Below, piece after piece: positions 39,501 through 52,473 of a stretch of 64,000 bases of DNA (its first letter is position 1; each line of letters starts with the position of its first letter). The DNA is from Cheilinus undulatus (Eukaryota > Chordata > Actinopteri > Labriformes > Labridae), in contig NC_054885.1 of assembly GCF_018320785.1 (NCBI RefSeq), positions 7,576,921 to 7,640,920 of the forward strand, given 5' to 3'. Under the pieces are notes generated by a model, which worked only from the letters and a program-made list of their open reading frames with translations, did not search any database and was not told the DNA's origin. The translations under genes and the position numbers were made by a program.

Positions 39501-41922
39501 AGTTCACCCATAAAATCCCTTTGCTGGGCTTGAAAGTTCACCAGAAGGTCCTTTGTGGTTTCACCTCAACTCGTCTCTGTTGTGCTATATCATGTTTACA
39601 GAAAGTCCTTGCTTCATCAGGAAGCTCTTCATACCTCTACCAGTCACAATGTTTTTTTTTTTTTTTTTTTCTGAGAGCGGATTACCTTTGCATAACCTTC
39701 CACTGACGTAGAACAAGAACAAACTGAAAACCACATACATCTGTTGCAAGGGCAGCTGAAGTTTGTGTGTGCTCAGTGCTGGCAGGGCTACAACATCAGC
39801 GAACCTGATAAAACTCTGAAATACTGCAAAGCCAAGGCCAAATACCATTGAGACAAAATCCTTTATTTATCAAGCTGAGAAATATTAATGAGGTTTAACA
39901 GAAGTTATAAATATGTATACATAAATGGTGCAGAAGAGGGACAGTTGTTAGCTTTTATAGTTTGAACCATGTCCCATCTGTTAACATGGAAGAGGTGGAG
40001 CTTATGGCCTATACTACAGCAAGCCAGCAGGGGGAGCTGTAAATATTTTGGCTTCATTGCTAGGGAGTTGTTGCCACATCTATCTTAATTTACAGTACGG
40101 TCATAATTCAAATGCATTTTTTACAACCCCAATTCCAGAAAAGTTGGGACACTTCTTAAATCTAAATAAAAACAGAATGCAGTGATTTACGAATGTCATA
40201 AGCACATGTCGTATTCACAATAGAACATAAACTACATATCAGATGTTAAAACTGAGACTCACTTGGAATTTGATGGCAGCAACACATCTCAAAAAGGCAG
40301 GGATAGGGCCATGTTTTCTATCGTCTAATATCCCCTCTTCTTCTAACAGTCTGTAAACAATGGGGAAAACCAGTTGCTGGAGAGGAATGTTGTCCCATTC
40401 ATGTCTGAAGTAGGATTCTAACTGCTCATCTGTCCTGGGTCTTCTTTGCTTAATTTCTTTTCTTTTTTTTAATTTTCATGATGTTCCAAATATGTTCTGT
40501 TGGTGAAAAGTGTGGTCACTGGGGGGAGAGGGAACAAGGGGCAGCTGCAACCTTGGGCAGTCAACATCGAAATTCACTAAAAAGAGGTGATGATAGTAGT
40601 TAGGAACAAAGTATGTGGTTGAAAGGCAACATAAAATGCAAAATACACTTTTTCAGGCTTTTCTAGTAAAAAAAATATGTGCCCCTGGCCTGTTCACGAT
40701 CCCCCCTAAGAATCAGAAAAATCCATTCCCTCCCCCTCTCTTTCTTTACCTTTCATTAAACGTGCTGAAACAAGCCGTTCTGAGATTTCCCCTCATGATG
40801 TCATGTGGGGTGTTAGCCCTGCCCCTCAGGTTCAGTTGGCCCTCCCTGCTTGGAGGAAAGTTCCCCCCTCCTCTCTTGAGCCTCCTGAGAGGAGGATCCA
40901 CATCCATTTCCCGAGATGGGCGGAGTCAAACAGCTCATTAACATTAAAGACACAGACACAGAAACAGCTCGTTTTGTGCAGGGCTGAAACAGAAGGATTT
41001 TAGACATGCAAAAATCCAATACTTGAGTGTTTTTTCAGCAATAAACTCACAGGCATGCTTTGGGGACCTCTGAGACCAATATAAACTTATCTTAAAGGGC
41101 TAAATATGTGACCTTTAAAGCAGTGCCTCCCAAAGTGTGGGTGCAGAGGTGCTGTGGGTGGGCTGCAAGAGGTCACTTACAATAACTCAAATCATAGAAA
41201 TATGAGAAGAATAATGATACATTTGCATGAAATTCCCTTGTTTATGAAACAAAAAAATTCTAAAAAAAAAAGGTAAAATATTTCAGCCCCATGTAATGAC
41301 TATACAAGGGTTTCAGTGGGTCACTGAAGACTTGCAGGTTTTAAATTCGGCCACAACATACTGAAGTTCTGCAGAGGCTGAAACATTGAAAAAATTCAGT
41401 ATTTTGCTTGAGTACTGCAAAAGCCTCCTTCCTGCTTCTCTGTGCATGTCTGCAGTGCCATCAGACCATGCCGGCAGAGGAAAGACAGTGTCTTCCAGTC
41501 CCTAGAAAGTTTTCTTCACTTCCTGTGTAGACTTATTTTCAATTCACCTGAAAAAAAGAAAAAGGGTTGCAAACTGTCTGGACATTAAGTACTGGGATAC
41601 TGACGTCTGGTAATCGCAAAAAGCAAAAATAATTAAAATATGAATGACTTTATAACCTTGTGATGAAGTGGTTGAATTTATTAGTGAAACACATAAAAAG
41701 TGATGAAAACTGATGAGTCTTTGTCTGATATGTTCTGACAGGCTGGGCGGTGTCTGTCCTGACGGCGTGAGCTGTGACTTCGCTCACAGTGAAGAGGAGC
41801 TGCAGGAGTGGACAGAGAGACGAGATTTCCTGAGACAGAAGTTAGCCAAAGCCAGAGAAGACATGCTCATCATGCCTGATGAGTTTGACTTTGGAAAATA
41901 CAACTTTCTACTTCAGGACTGA
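21587..41922 (+). CDS. zc3h7b: Zinc finger CCCH-type containing protein 7B
   Basis: Twenty-two coding exons: 21587-21645, 21759-21795, 26451-26648, 26950-27108, 29059-29139, 29499-29558, 29809-29863, 30011-30159, 30616-31162, 31294-31355, 31435-31528, 31615-31776, 32002-32216, 32303-32403, 33837-34018, 35158-35249, 35348-35502, 36620-36725, 36824-36935, 37147-37277, 37369-37538, 41742-41922. All phases match, giving about 1,035 aa (human about 980). The family binds RNA, including some pri-miRNAs. The N-terminus is TPR-like ('NLLDEGNALFRDGEWHQAV', 'ALYRKALCLKELGKYKEAY'). A long exon encodes an Asp/Leu/Ser-rich linker ('LDALDDL'). Then come CCCH fingers ('CKYREKCNFAF', 'CLKEDKCAYAHS', 'CTYNGGKCTFAHS', 'CPDGVSCDFAHS') and a CHH-type finger ('HCRLCGKHSNSERQWQQHI'). 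It ends 'FGKYNFLLQD'. The exon ending 35249 may alternatively end at 35240. ZC3H7A is the paralogue; the rangap1 neighbour favours 7B. Confidence 0.95.
22363..22626 (+). repeat. Copy 2 of a paired dispersed repeat
   Basis: Partner of 17500-17800, same order and orientation (see that entry). It lies in zc3h7b intron 2. Together the two copies flank the shared promoter region of rangap1 and zc3h7b. Confidence 0.8.
23297..23885 (-). mobile_element. LINE 3' fragment (reverse-transcriptase C-terminus and tail)
   Basis: On the minus strand 23588-23857 reads 'EHISLILASLRFLPACFRVD' then '...LKGLAPSLLPDLLKP....LRSTDQ'. This is the well-known C-terminal block of L2/Rex-like fish LINEs ('HI.PVLASLHWLPV..RIDFK', 'LAP.YL.DLL', 'LRSSDQ'). 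To its left is the usual 3' UTR ('AATTTATTTATAAAGCACAT' on the plus strand). Truncated at 5' and decayed. Confidence 0.75.
24445..24845. mobile_element. hAT-type repeat, copy A
   Basis: Shares GTGCAATAGTGGCACTATT, CTTTCTG.AGGCATTTTTG and AAAACAAAAATAATCACAGC in the same order with copy B at 25068-25458. The right end 'TTAATTGTGCAGCACTAA' fits hAT-like ends. Non-coding. Left limit approximate. Confidence 0.55.
25068..25458. mobile_element. hAT-type repeat, copy B
   Basis: Same family and orientation as copy A, about 600 bases further on in the same zc3h7b intron. It starts near 'GACCTGCTTGATTTGGTAAT' and ends 'CATTAATGCAGCACTA'. Confidence 0.55.
25499..26002 (+). mobile_element. MITE-like element, copy 1 ('GGTCACATATT' ends)
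   Basis: Ends are inverted repeats: AGGTCACATATTATG at the left and ATATGTGACCT at the right. The interior reads 'TTTTCAGGCTTTTCTA', 'TGTGCCCCTGGCCTGT', 'CCTCATGATGTCATGTG'. Two further copies lie at 34635-34906 (minus, truncated) and 40620-41113 (plus), all inside zc3h7b introns. Reading frames in it are not coding. Confidence 0.75.
26010..26440. other. Gap: end of zc3h7b intron 2
   Basis: Unique-looking intron sequence up to the acceptor at 26450. No element recognised. Confidence 0.5.
27235..28720 (-). repeat. Satellite array, about 66-bp unit, in zc3h7b intron 4
   Basis: About 16-18 units of the type 'CAATGTTTTAATTGCTCAAA' - 'AACATTGGCAACATTTCC' - 'ATTAGTATTTTTAACCAAAA' - 'CAGAGAGAG', spaced 64-72 bases, some longer. 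The right part (28.4-28.72 kb) is more decayed. Read on the minus strand the unit is ATGTTGCCAATGTTTTTGAG-CAATT...GCTCTCTCTG. It aligns with the plus-strand unit of the array at 61.64-62.40 kb (ATGTTGCCAACATATTTGTG-CAATTT...GCTCTCTCTTTCTG). A SINE has inserted at 27986. Confidence 0.9.
27986..28180 (-). mobile_element. tRNA-derived SINE inside the satellite array
   Basis: On the minus strand: head GGGAGCACAGATGGTCGAGTGG (A-box), B-box GGTTCAAATCC, then a tail ending CAAATAAAGGCATGAAAAAG and an A run. It is flanked by the duplicated array word CCATTAGT (27978-27985 and 28181-28188), so it inserted after the array formed. Same family as 5912-6080. Confidence 0.9.
30523..30552 (+). repeat. (AAAT)n microsatellite
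   Basis: About seven AAAT units in the zc3h7b intron, 64 bases before the acceptor of the long linker exon. Confidence 0.9.
32422..33133. mobile_element. Non-autonomous hAT element with 'TTTTTGCCAC' filler
   Basis: Starts CAGTGATACTCAACATGTGG and ends GGTTGTGGAACACTG, with the exact 8-bp duplication CTTTAGAT at 32414-32421 and 33134-33141. Most of its 712 bases are a degenerate tandem of 'CATTTTTGCCACTTTTAACC'. It landed 11 bases after the splice donor of the exon ending at 32403. Related filler occurs at 37.7-38.4, 47.05-47.2 and (reverse) 48.6-48.8 kb. Confidence 0.9.
33242..33727. mobile_element. Tc1/mariner-type non-autonomous element
   Basis: Left end ACAGGTGCATCTCATAAAAT and right end TTTTTGAGACCCACTTGT are imperfect inverted repeats. 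The left end is a common fish Tc1/mariner terminus. Interior non-coding. Target duplication not clear. Confidence 0.65.
34390..34633 (-). mobile_element. Tc1-like transposon fragment (transposase C-terminal region)
   Basis: On the minus strand 'LNLIEMLWCDLKRAVHAG' matches the Tc1 block 'LNPIEMLW.DLKRAVH' containing the last catalytic Glu. The outer end holds AAAAAGTAATTGCCCCCTGA, a typical terminus. The inner side stops abruptly against a MITE copy. Confidence 0.8.
34635..34906 (-). mobile_element. MITE-like element, copy 2 (truncated)
   Basis: Inverted copy of 25499-26002. The outer end GGGCACATAATGTGC lies near 34906, and the inner half is missing where the Tc1 fragment begins. Confidence 0.7.
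35678..35905 (+). mobile_element. 'CCCCAATTCAAAAAAAGTTGGG' DNA-transposon-like repeat, copy 1
   Basis: Opening CCCCAATTCAAAAAAAGTTG-GGAC then AAATAAAAACAGAATGAAATG, a very common fish repeat (probably a non-autonomous Tc1/mariner type). A second copy is at 40126-40460. It is part of the duplicated block described at 39756. Confidence 0.6.
35906..36490. mobile_element. Tc1/mariner-type element with 'TTATGCAAA' ends
   Basis: Left end TACTGTTCCAAATTATTATG-CAAA and right end TTTGCATAATCATTTAGAAT form an imperfect inverted pair. Non-coding. It adjoins the previous repeat in the intron before exon 36620. Confidence 0.6.
37667..38670. mobile_element. hAT-family non-autonomous element (diverged)
   Basis: Left end CAGGGGTTCTCAACATTGGG is a classic hAT terminus. 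The body is again degenerate 'TTTTTGCCACTTTTAACC' tandem sequence, followed by 'GGCCCCAGGAAGCTCTCCC' and 'GGGGGTCGCAGAAAACCACT' near the right end. The candidate left duplication CCCTAGAG has no clear partner on the right, so the right limit is approximate. Confidence 0.6.
38759..38812 (+). repeat. Short duplicated fragment, partner of 39959-40012
   Basis: TAGTTTGAACCATGTCCCAT-CTGTT.ACATG..GAGG.GGAGCTTAT occurs at both places, 1.2 kb apart in the same intron and orientation. No mobile element ends are seen. Confidence 0.75.
38820..39650. other. Gap: zc3h7b last intron
   Basis: No gene or recognised element. A run of about 21 T follows at 39651-39671. Confidence 0.45.
39756..39850 (+). pseudogene. 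Duplicated zc3h7b exon copy (dead)
   Basis: Near-identical copy of the 3' part of the exon at 35348-35502. The first 83 aligned bases differ at about three sites. It encodes KFVCAQCWQGYNISEPDKTL, so one Cys of the parent (QGC) is Tyr here. The parent donor CC|GTGAGC has become ATTGAGA, so the splice donor is lost and the frame runs into a stop. The copy continues into parent intron sequence (TATCAAG..., then CAGCAGGGGGAG..., then the CCCCAATTC repeat) to about 40.2 kb, with extra sequence inside. A host-gene exon duplicated locally, inert as far as I can see. Confidence 0.85.
40126..40460 (+). mobile_element. 'CCCCAATTC' DNA-transposon-like repeat, copy 2
   Basis: CAACCCCAATTCCAGAAAAG-TTGGGACAC and following sequence match 35678-35905 and extend further ('GATGGCAGCAACACATCTCA'). 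It forms the right part of the duplicated exon block. Confidence 0.6.
40620..41113 (+). mobile_element. MITE-like element, copy 3
   Basis: Same family and orientation as 25499-26002. Right end AAATATGTGACC. The left end is mutated (GGCAACATAAAATG). Confidence 0.7.
41121..41600 (+). mobile_element. hAT 5' end fragment
   Basis: CAGTGCCTCCCAAAGTGTGG is a typical hAT left terminus. No matching right end or duplication was found, so extent is uncertain. Confidence 0.4.
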
Positions 41923-42392
41923 GAGGATTTTTTTTTTTTTACCTTTACTGCCAAACAAGCCTTTCTGCACATTTAGCGTTTACAAATCAAAATCATCAGG
42001 TTTTTTTCATGCTGGCTTTGTGTTTAATTTACCAGAAGATATCTAGAAGTTGCATTCATAAAGATAAGCCAAAAATGCACAATGCAAATGTCAGATATTT
42101 ACATTTTTTTTCTGACAGGAACATTTTCAGTTAGTTTCTTTGCTCATGTCTGAGCAGCGTCATCAGTACAAACAGAGCTCAGGCTCTGAGTAGGACTCAT
42201 GTTGCTGCCACAGTAAAATAACATTTAAATAGTTAATGACAGGCTATTCATGAAGATTTTAACCATTTACCTGCAGCTTTGTATTTCTTTAAACATGTTT
42301 GTTTTTACTTCTGGTAGGGTTTTGTCCGATCAGTGAATTTATTTAATGCTCTTTCAGTCCAAAGTTCACTCAGAGGATGTTCAAAGATTTAT

Positions 42393-42408
42393 AATAAATA
42401 TGAATAAA
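42393..42408 (+). terminator. zc3h7b: Poly(A) signals of zc3h7b
   Basis: Two AATAAA hexamers (42393-42398, 42403-42408) about 470 bases after the stop codon. Confidence 0.75.
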
Positions 42409-42552
42409 GACGGTCATGCTCAGTTTAAGCTTTATTCAACAAGTCTCTGTGTGTGCATGTGTGACTTCAGAGGAGTTCAAATGGTGTGTATCGTTTTAAT
42501 CATGGTGCCCTCTGCATCAGTGATTTCTATTATTTAATTACTCATGTAATTA

Positions 42553-42805
42553 ACATTAGGGGTTAGCACTGTTGCCTTACAACAAGTAGGACTGTTGAAC
42601 CCTCGTCTATGTGGAGTTTGCATGTTCTCCGCATGTATGTGTTGGTCCCCTGCAGGACAAAAAACATGCTCCTTAGGTTAACTGGTGTCTCTCAATTGAG
42701 TTTGAGCCTGTCTCTCAATATCAGCCCTGGTACTGACTGACAACCAGTCCAGGATGTACCCCACCTCTCACCCAATAGCTGCCCCCTTTGCTATAGACAA
42801 GGAAG
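42553..42805 (+). mobile_element. Old tRNA-derived SINE (V-SINE-like)
   Basis: GGGGTTAGCACTGTTGCCTTAC, then GTGGAGTTTGCATGTTCTCC, then CAGTCCAGGATGTACCCCACC match the widespread fish SINE that reads GTTAGCACTGTTGCCTCACA...GGAGTTTGCATGTTCTCCC...CCAGGGTGTACCCCGCC. The region between the promoter boxes is shortened. Name of the exact family not certain. Confidence 0.65.
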
Positions 42806-43141
42806 AGATGGATTTACATATGAGCAAGTAGGAGCTATTTGTACTCCAACTTAAGTTATACTATACCTTTTTTTTTCTCTAACACTTTTGGCTCCAGCTG
42901 TATCACGTTACAGACATGGCGTTTACATATTTTATGCAGTAAGAAAAGGTTTAAACCACCCATCGAAGTCAACCAATTTTTTTGGATAGCACCAAAATAT
43001 GTCTTGAGAAACACTCCAAAAAAGGGCCGGTATTAACCATCATCTAAACAACAATTTATATCATTTTAATTACGATATAATCTTACAATATTTATACAAT
43101 TAAGGGATTATGATCTACTTATCTCGTCGCGGGAGTGTGGT

Positions 43142-43213
43142 GGTTCCATGGTGTAATGGTTAGCACTCTGGACTCTGAATCCAGCGATCCGAGTTCAAAT
43201 CTCGGTGGAACCT
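43142..43213 (+). tRNA. tRNA-Gln (anticodon CTG)
   Basis: 72 bases folding as a standard cloverleaf. The acceptor GGTTCCA pairs with TGGAACC, the D arm contains TAATGGTTA, the anticodon stem CTGGA/TCCAG flanks the loop CTCTGAA with anticodon CTG at 43175-43177, and the T arm is CCGAG/CTCGG with loop TTCAAAT (B box GAGTTCAAATC). No intron and no encoded CCA. A long T run begins five bases later, a strong pol III terminator. It looks intact and functional, between zc3h7b and rbx1. Confidence 0.96.
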
Positions 43214-43770
43214 GACTTTTTTTTTTTTTTTTTTTTAAACAACATACAGTCGAGCAGCAGACACAGAAGTGGAACGAATGTCTGTTTTACATGGGCTTTA
43301 CATCTGGTGAGTTCATTAACCACAGTGATCAAATATCTCTAGATGAGCAGTTAACCGTATACATAGCACATGTTGGCGTCGGCAAAACGAGTATCCGGTC
43401 GTGGAAAACTGTAAGTCACGGAAACCACAATTGCGATGAATTTCAATTAAATTTCTAACAAAATATTCCATCGTATGTGTATTTAATTATATAACAAATC
43501 AGTGAAGATCATTCAGCAGATAACCAATAAATACACATTTCAGGAGTAGATGAATGGCAGTCTCGGCAAAGGATTCGAAGAAGGCAAAACTTACAAAAAT
43601 ATATATTTTTAAAAGAAGCACTTAACTGTAACACACAAATGAATCATTTCCCCCTGTACCCTCTAAAACTGAACAGACCAAAATTATTTTGGCGAGCATT
43701 TTTTAACAGCATAAATTATAAACATGATTACTACACTCGTGAATTGTGTAGTCCGAGCAACACCTGAAAG
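43214..43770. other. Gap: tRNA-rbx1 spacer
   Basis: T-run pol III terminator (about 43218-43236), then AT-rich spacer without a recognised feature. Confidence 0.5.
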
Positions 43771-43773
43771 CAT

Positions 43774-49202
<5,429 letters not shown>

Positions 49203-49323
49203 CTCTGTTATCGTTCTCTTTTTTTCTCGACTTCTACAAGATCCACCCCTATTGCTCCTCCTGCCTGTGATACGAGTTATTGTTTTACACCCGTTGTTTG
49301 TTTTTGTTTATTGTAAGTACACA

Positions 49324-49329
49324 AATAAA
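49324..49329 (+). terminator. rbx1: Poly(A) signal of rbx1
   Basis: AATAAA 122 bases after the rbx1 stop codon, in a short AT-rich 3' UTR. Confidence 0.75.
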
Positions 49330-49669
49330 CATAAATGTTGACAAAAACCTTGTTTTTATTGGTGTAAGTCGAAGGAGCCTGATGATTGTAAAGCCTCAAA
49401 CTGAATGAAATCAAAGCCAATAATTTCAACACAAGATGCTCATGCCCTACTAAAAGGATAAACGCTCAGTGAGGAAATCCTTAAACCAGATTATGCCCTT
49501 ATTAGTGCCCCCCCACAACTTCACTGTGCAGACTGATGGCCATCAAGACTGCACTTAATTCACCCCTAACCAGGGCTGTCTACCTCTATTCACCCATGTT
49601 GTGGGTGAAGAGCAGGAGTTGAGCTTAGAGCAACCCCCCTCCACACTTGCCTACAATACCACAAGGCCA

Positions 49670-51420
49670 TCACAGTAGTAGCATTGACTTCCACAGGCCC
49701 ATGCTTATACTACCTAGCCCAGTCCATGGCCCCCCACATACAAAACACAACTATTGCTGGTGACAACGTGAAAAACATTAGCAAAGATAAGACAAGAAGA
49801 TGGGAAACCTTAGAAAAGTCTGAAGAGAGAAAGGGGACAGGGGTAGAGGAGACAGGGTGGGGTGCTAGCACTCAACACCCCCCTGGATCAGGATGTTTGA
49901 CCGCCCTCATTTACATGAAGAGTGACAGCACAGAAGTGGAGCGCCTGGTACAAGAGTAAGCACCTCCAAGTCCAAGGCTATGGCTCTCTACCAGAAAACA
50001 GTGGATTGCTCCTCCTGAATGGGGAGTGAATGTGCCCAAAGTGAAGGAGTTCAAGTGTGATGACAGAATGGACCGTAAGATTGACTGGCGGACTGGTGCA
50101 GCCAATGTTGCAGATGCTTGGCTGGAAGGCAAAGCTTTCAGTTAATCCATGTTTCACTCCTCACCTGTGGTCAGGAGCTTTGGGTAGTGACCAAAAACAA
50201 TGAGATTCCTCAGGATGGGCTGGGTTCAGTCTTAGAGATAAGGTGAGGAGTTCAGACATCCAGAGAGAACCAAGATTAAAGCCAGTGGAGGTGGAGGAGG
50301 CATTTGATCAGGATGTTTCCTGGTTGCCTCCCTTTGGAGGTCTTCTGGCACATCACAGAATGAGACCTAGGAGGGATTATATATCCTGTCTGGTCTGGAA
50401 TGCCTCGGGATCCCCTAGAACAGGAGCGTCAAACTCAATCACAGCAGGGGCCGAAATCTGAATTTAGGTCTAACCTTTAGGGCCCAACAGGATCAAGATT
50501 TAACCAAAATCTGGCAACCGTGTTTTCACAGGAAATTAGTTATAGGAGAAATAAAACAGTGATGATAAATGATTTTAAGAATCCCAAAAAAAAAAAAAAA
50601 AGTCAAAATGATTAAATATTACAGCATCAATGTTACTGTGTCCATGTCAAATAAATGCTAAATAAATAAATGAGTTAAAAGGCTCAGAATCTGAGGTAAA
50701 AAGTCAACTTCATATATCCTAGAGGTCAAAATACAAAATTAAAATGCAAATGGTTTTAAAAGGCAAATATATGAGACAGAGTTAAACTCATGCGTTTGAA
50801 GACTCAAAATCTGAGATAAAATACAAAATCACGAGTTTAAAAGGTCAAAATGGAAGATCAAATTCAAAATTGTGACTCTAAAAGGTCAAAATATCAGATA
50901 AAATTCTCGATCAGGAGTTTAAAAAGTGAAAATTTGGCATTAAAAGTCAAAGTTAGGAGTTTAAAAAGTAAAGATATGATTTAAAATGAAAAATTGTGAC
51001 TCTAAAAGGTCACAATATGAGAAAAAAGGTCAAAATATGAAATAAAAGTCAAAATCCTAAGTTCAAGTACAAAATGAAAATGTGAAATGAAAACACAAAT
51101 TGATTTATTTCCCTCATTCCTGATTTAATTATTTATACTCTCTACTTTTCCAGATTTTTTACACAAGAATTTTCTTGAAATCTTCAAGGTTAAATTTGCA
51201 TTTTTATACTGGAGGAAATCTGCAGATCTCATAGCAGCAGGCCAGTTCTAATTAAGATATGATATGAACTTGTGGGCCAGATAAAACTGCACCGTGGGCC
51301 GCATTTGTCCCCCAGGTTGAGTTTGACACCCGTGCCCTAGAAGGAGTTGGGAAATGCCCCCGGGGAAAAAGGAAGTCTGGGTCAATAAGGGGAAAAAGAC
51401 TGATAGATCCATCTCTTGGT
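49670..51420 (+). mobile_element. LINE reverse-transcriptase remnant, split by an hAT element
   Basis: Plus-strand frames show decayed RT pieces in order: 'SKSKAMALYQKTVDCS' (about 49970-50010), the 'KVKEF' region (50040-50055), 'ALGS' (50175-50190), then 'DYISCLVWNASGSPR' (50380-50418). The element resumes at 51343 with 'SWEMPPGKKEVWVNKG', matching the usual 'LAWERLGIPPEELE.VAGEREVWASLL' ending. Several breaks are present. Same family as the antisense copy at 300-770. It fills much of the rbx1-st13 spacer. Confidence 0.75.
50421..51334. mobile_element. Non-autonomous hAT element nested in the LINE
   Basis: 914 bases starting CAGGAGCGTCAAACTCA and ending TGAGTTTGACACCCGTG, near-perfect inverted ends of the widespread 'CAGGGGTGTCAAACTC' family. 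It is flanked by the exact 8-bp duplication CCCTAGAA (50413-50420 and 51335-51342). The interior is a degenerate tandem of 'AAAAGGTCAAAATATGAGAT'. No transposase. Confidence 0.93.
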
Positions 51421-51429
51421 CTTTCACAA

Positions 51430-52020
51430 ACTCTGTCCCTAACTTTCCATCCTTGCCGTTCAGCTTCCGCTGTTTCCTTTCCTACAATTCCTCCACCGAG
51501 TCCTCCAAGGAAACCTATAATTCAACAGAGAAACAATCCATCGACTCAGCGACCCTATAAGCGCTGGTTGTACAAGCTTAACATGTTTTTTTTTTCCTCT
51601 TCAAATCTACCTGACTGCACCTTCCAGTTCATAGCACCTGAAAAGGTGAGGTCACAGCAGCTGTAAAATAACGATTCAACGTTCTCTCTCTCTGAGCGAT
51701 CGGCTGTGATCGATGTTCCAGAGACAGATGGGGCGTTTATTAGAGTTAATGTTTGGATTACAGGCAAGTCTCCTCTGCTTTACAAGTCCTGACTTGTCAT
51801 CCCTCCACACCTGGTTTTCCTAAAGACCCCACATGAGGACAAAATTAGTAGCCCCCCATAAAAACGGCAGTTGTCCCCAAGTGCTGCTTAGCCTGAAAGT
51901 TGCAGCTCAAGAGTGTCATTGTTTTTTAGCTGCTTCCTCCTTAAAAAGTTAAACCTCTTGGATTTTTATTTTAAATCTGTTCAAAGTGTTCTAAAGTAAA
52001 AGAGAGATCAGACCTGATTT
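51430..52020. other. Gap: rbx1-st13 spacer
   Basis: Convergent 3' ends of rbx1 and st13. No gene or recognised element in this part. Confidence 0.5.
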
Positions 52021-52033
52021 TTCAGTAACAGGG

Positions 52034-52039
52034 TTTATT
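52034..52039 (-). terminator. st13: Poly(A) signal of st13
   Basis: AATAAA on the minus strand, about 435 bases after the st13 stop codon at 52474-52476. Confidence 0.65.
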
Positions 52040-52473
52040 ATTGTGAATCATTATTCTTTAAACAGATAAGACATCATGATCATTAAGTTTTTTTTGCTGT
52101 TATCATTGATAAGAATAATTGTAATTTGTTAACAAAAAAAGTACCAACAGCTGAGTGTGAAAAAAAGAGCGATAGCTAAACCAGCATTGTTATTAAAGGT
52201 GTGTGAAAGCTCCCCGTTCATCCAGGATTAACTTATCCACATAAAGGTGAGGAGAGATTTACCTGTGGACAGGTGAGGTCCAGGCAGAGAGTCAGGAGGA
52301 GATGTGACTCTGAGGCTAAATGCTAACAGGCTGATTGAACACATTAAAGTTTCTCTACATCATCACAGCAGTTTAACCCGCTCCATATTTGATCTGCTCC
52401 TGTTGGAACCAATAAAGCGCTGAGTCGCTTTAAGTCGACTCTTCCTCGTTTTCTTTGGTCCTTTTTTTTTGTT

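Noticed and set aside
21587-41922. Possible zc3h7a instead of zc3h7b
   Set aside because: The two paralogues are similar and the N-terminus has features of both, but the rangap1/chadl neighbours point to 7B.
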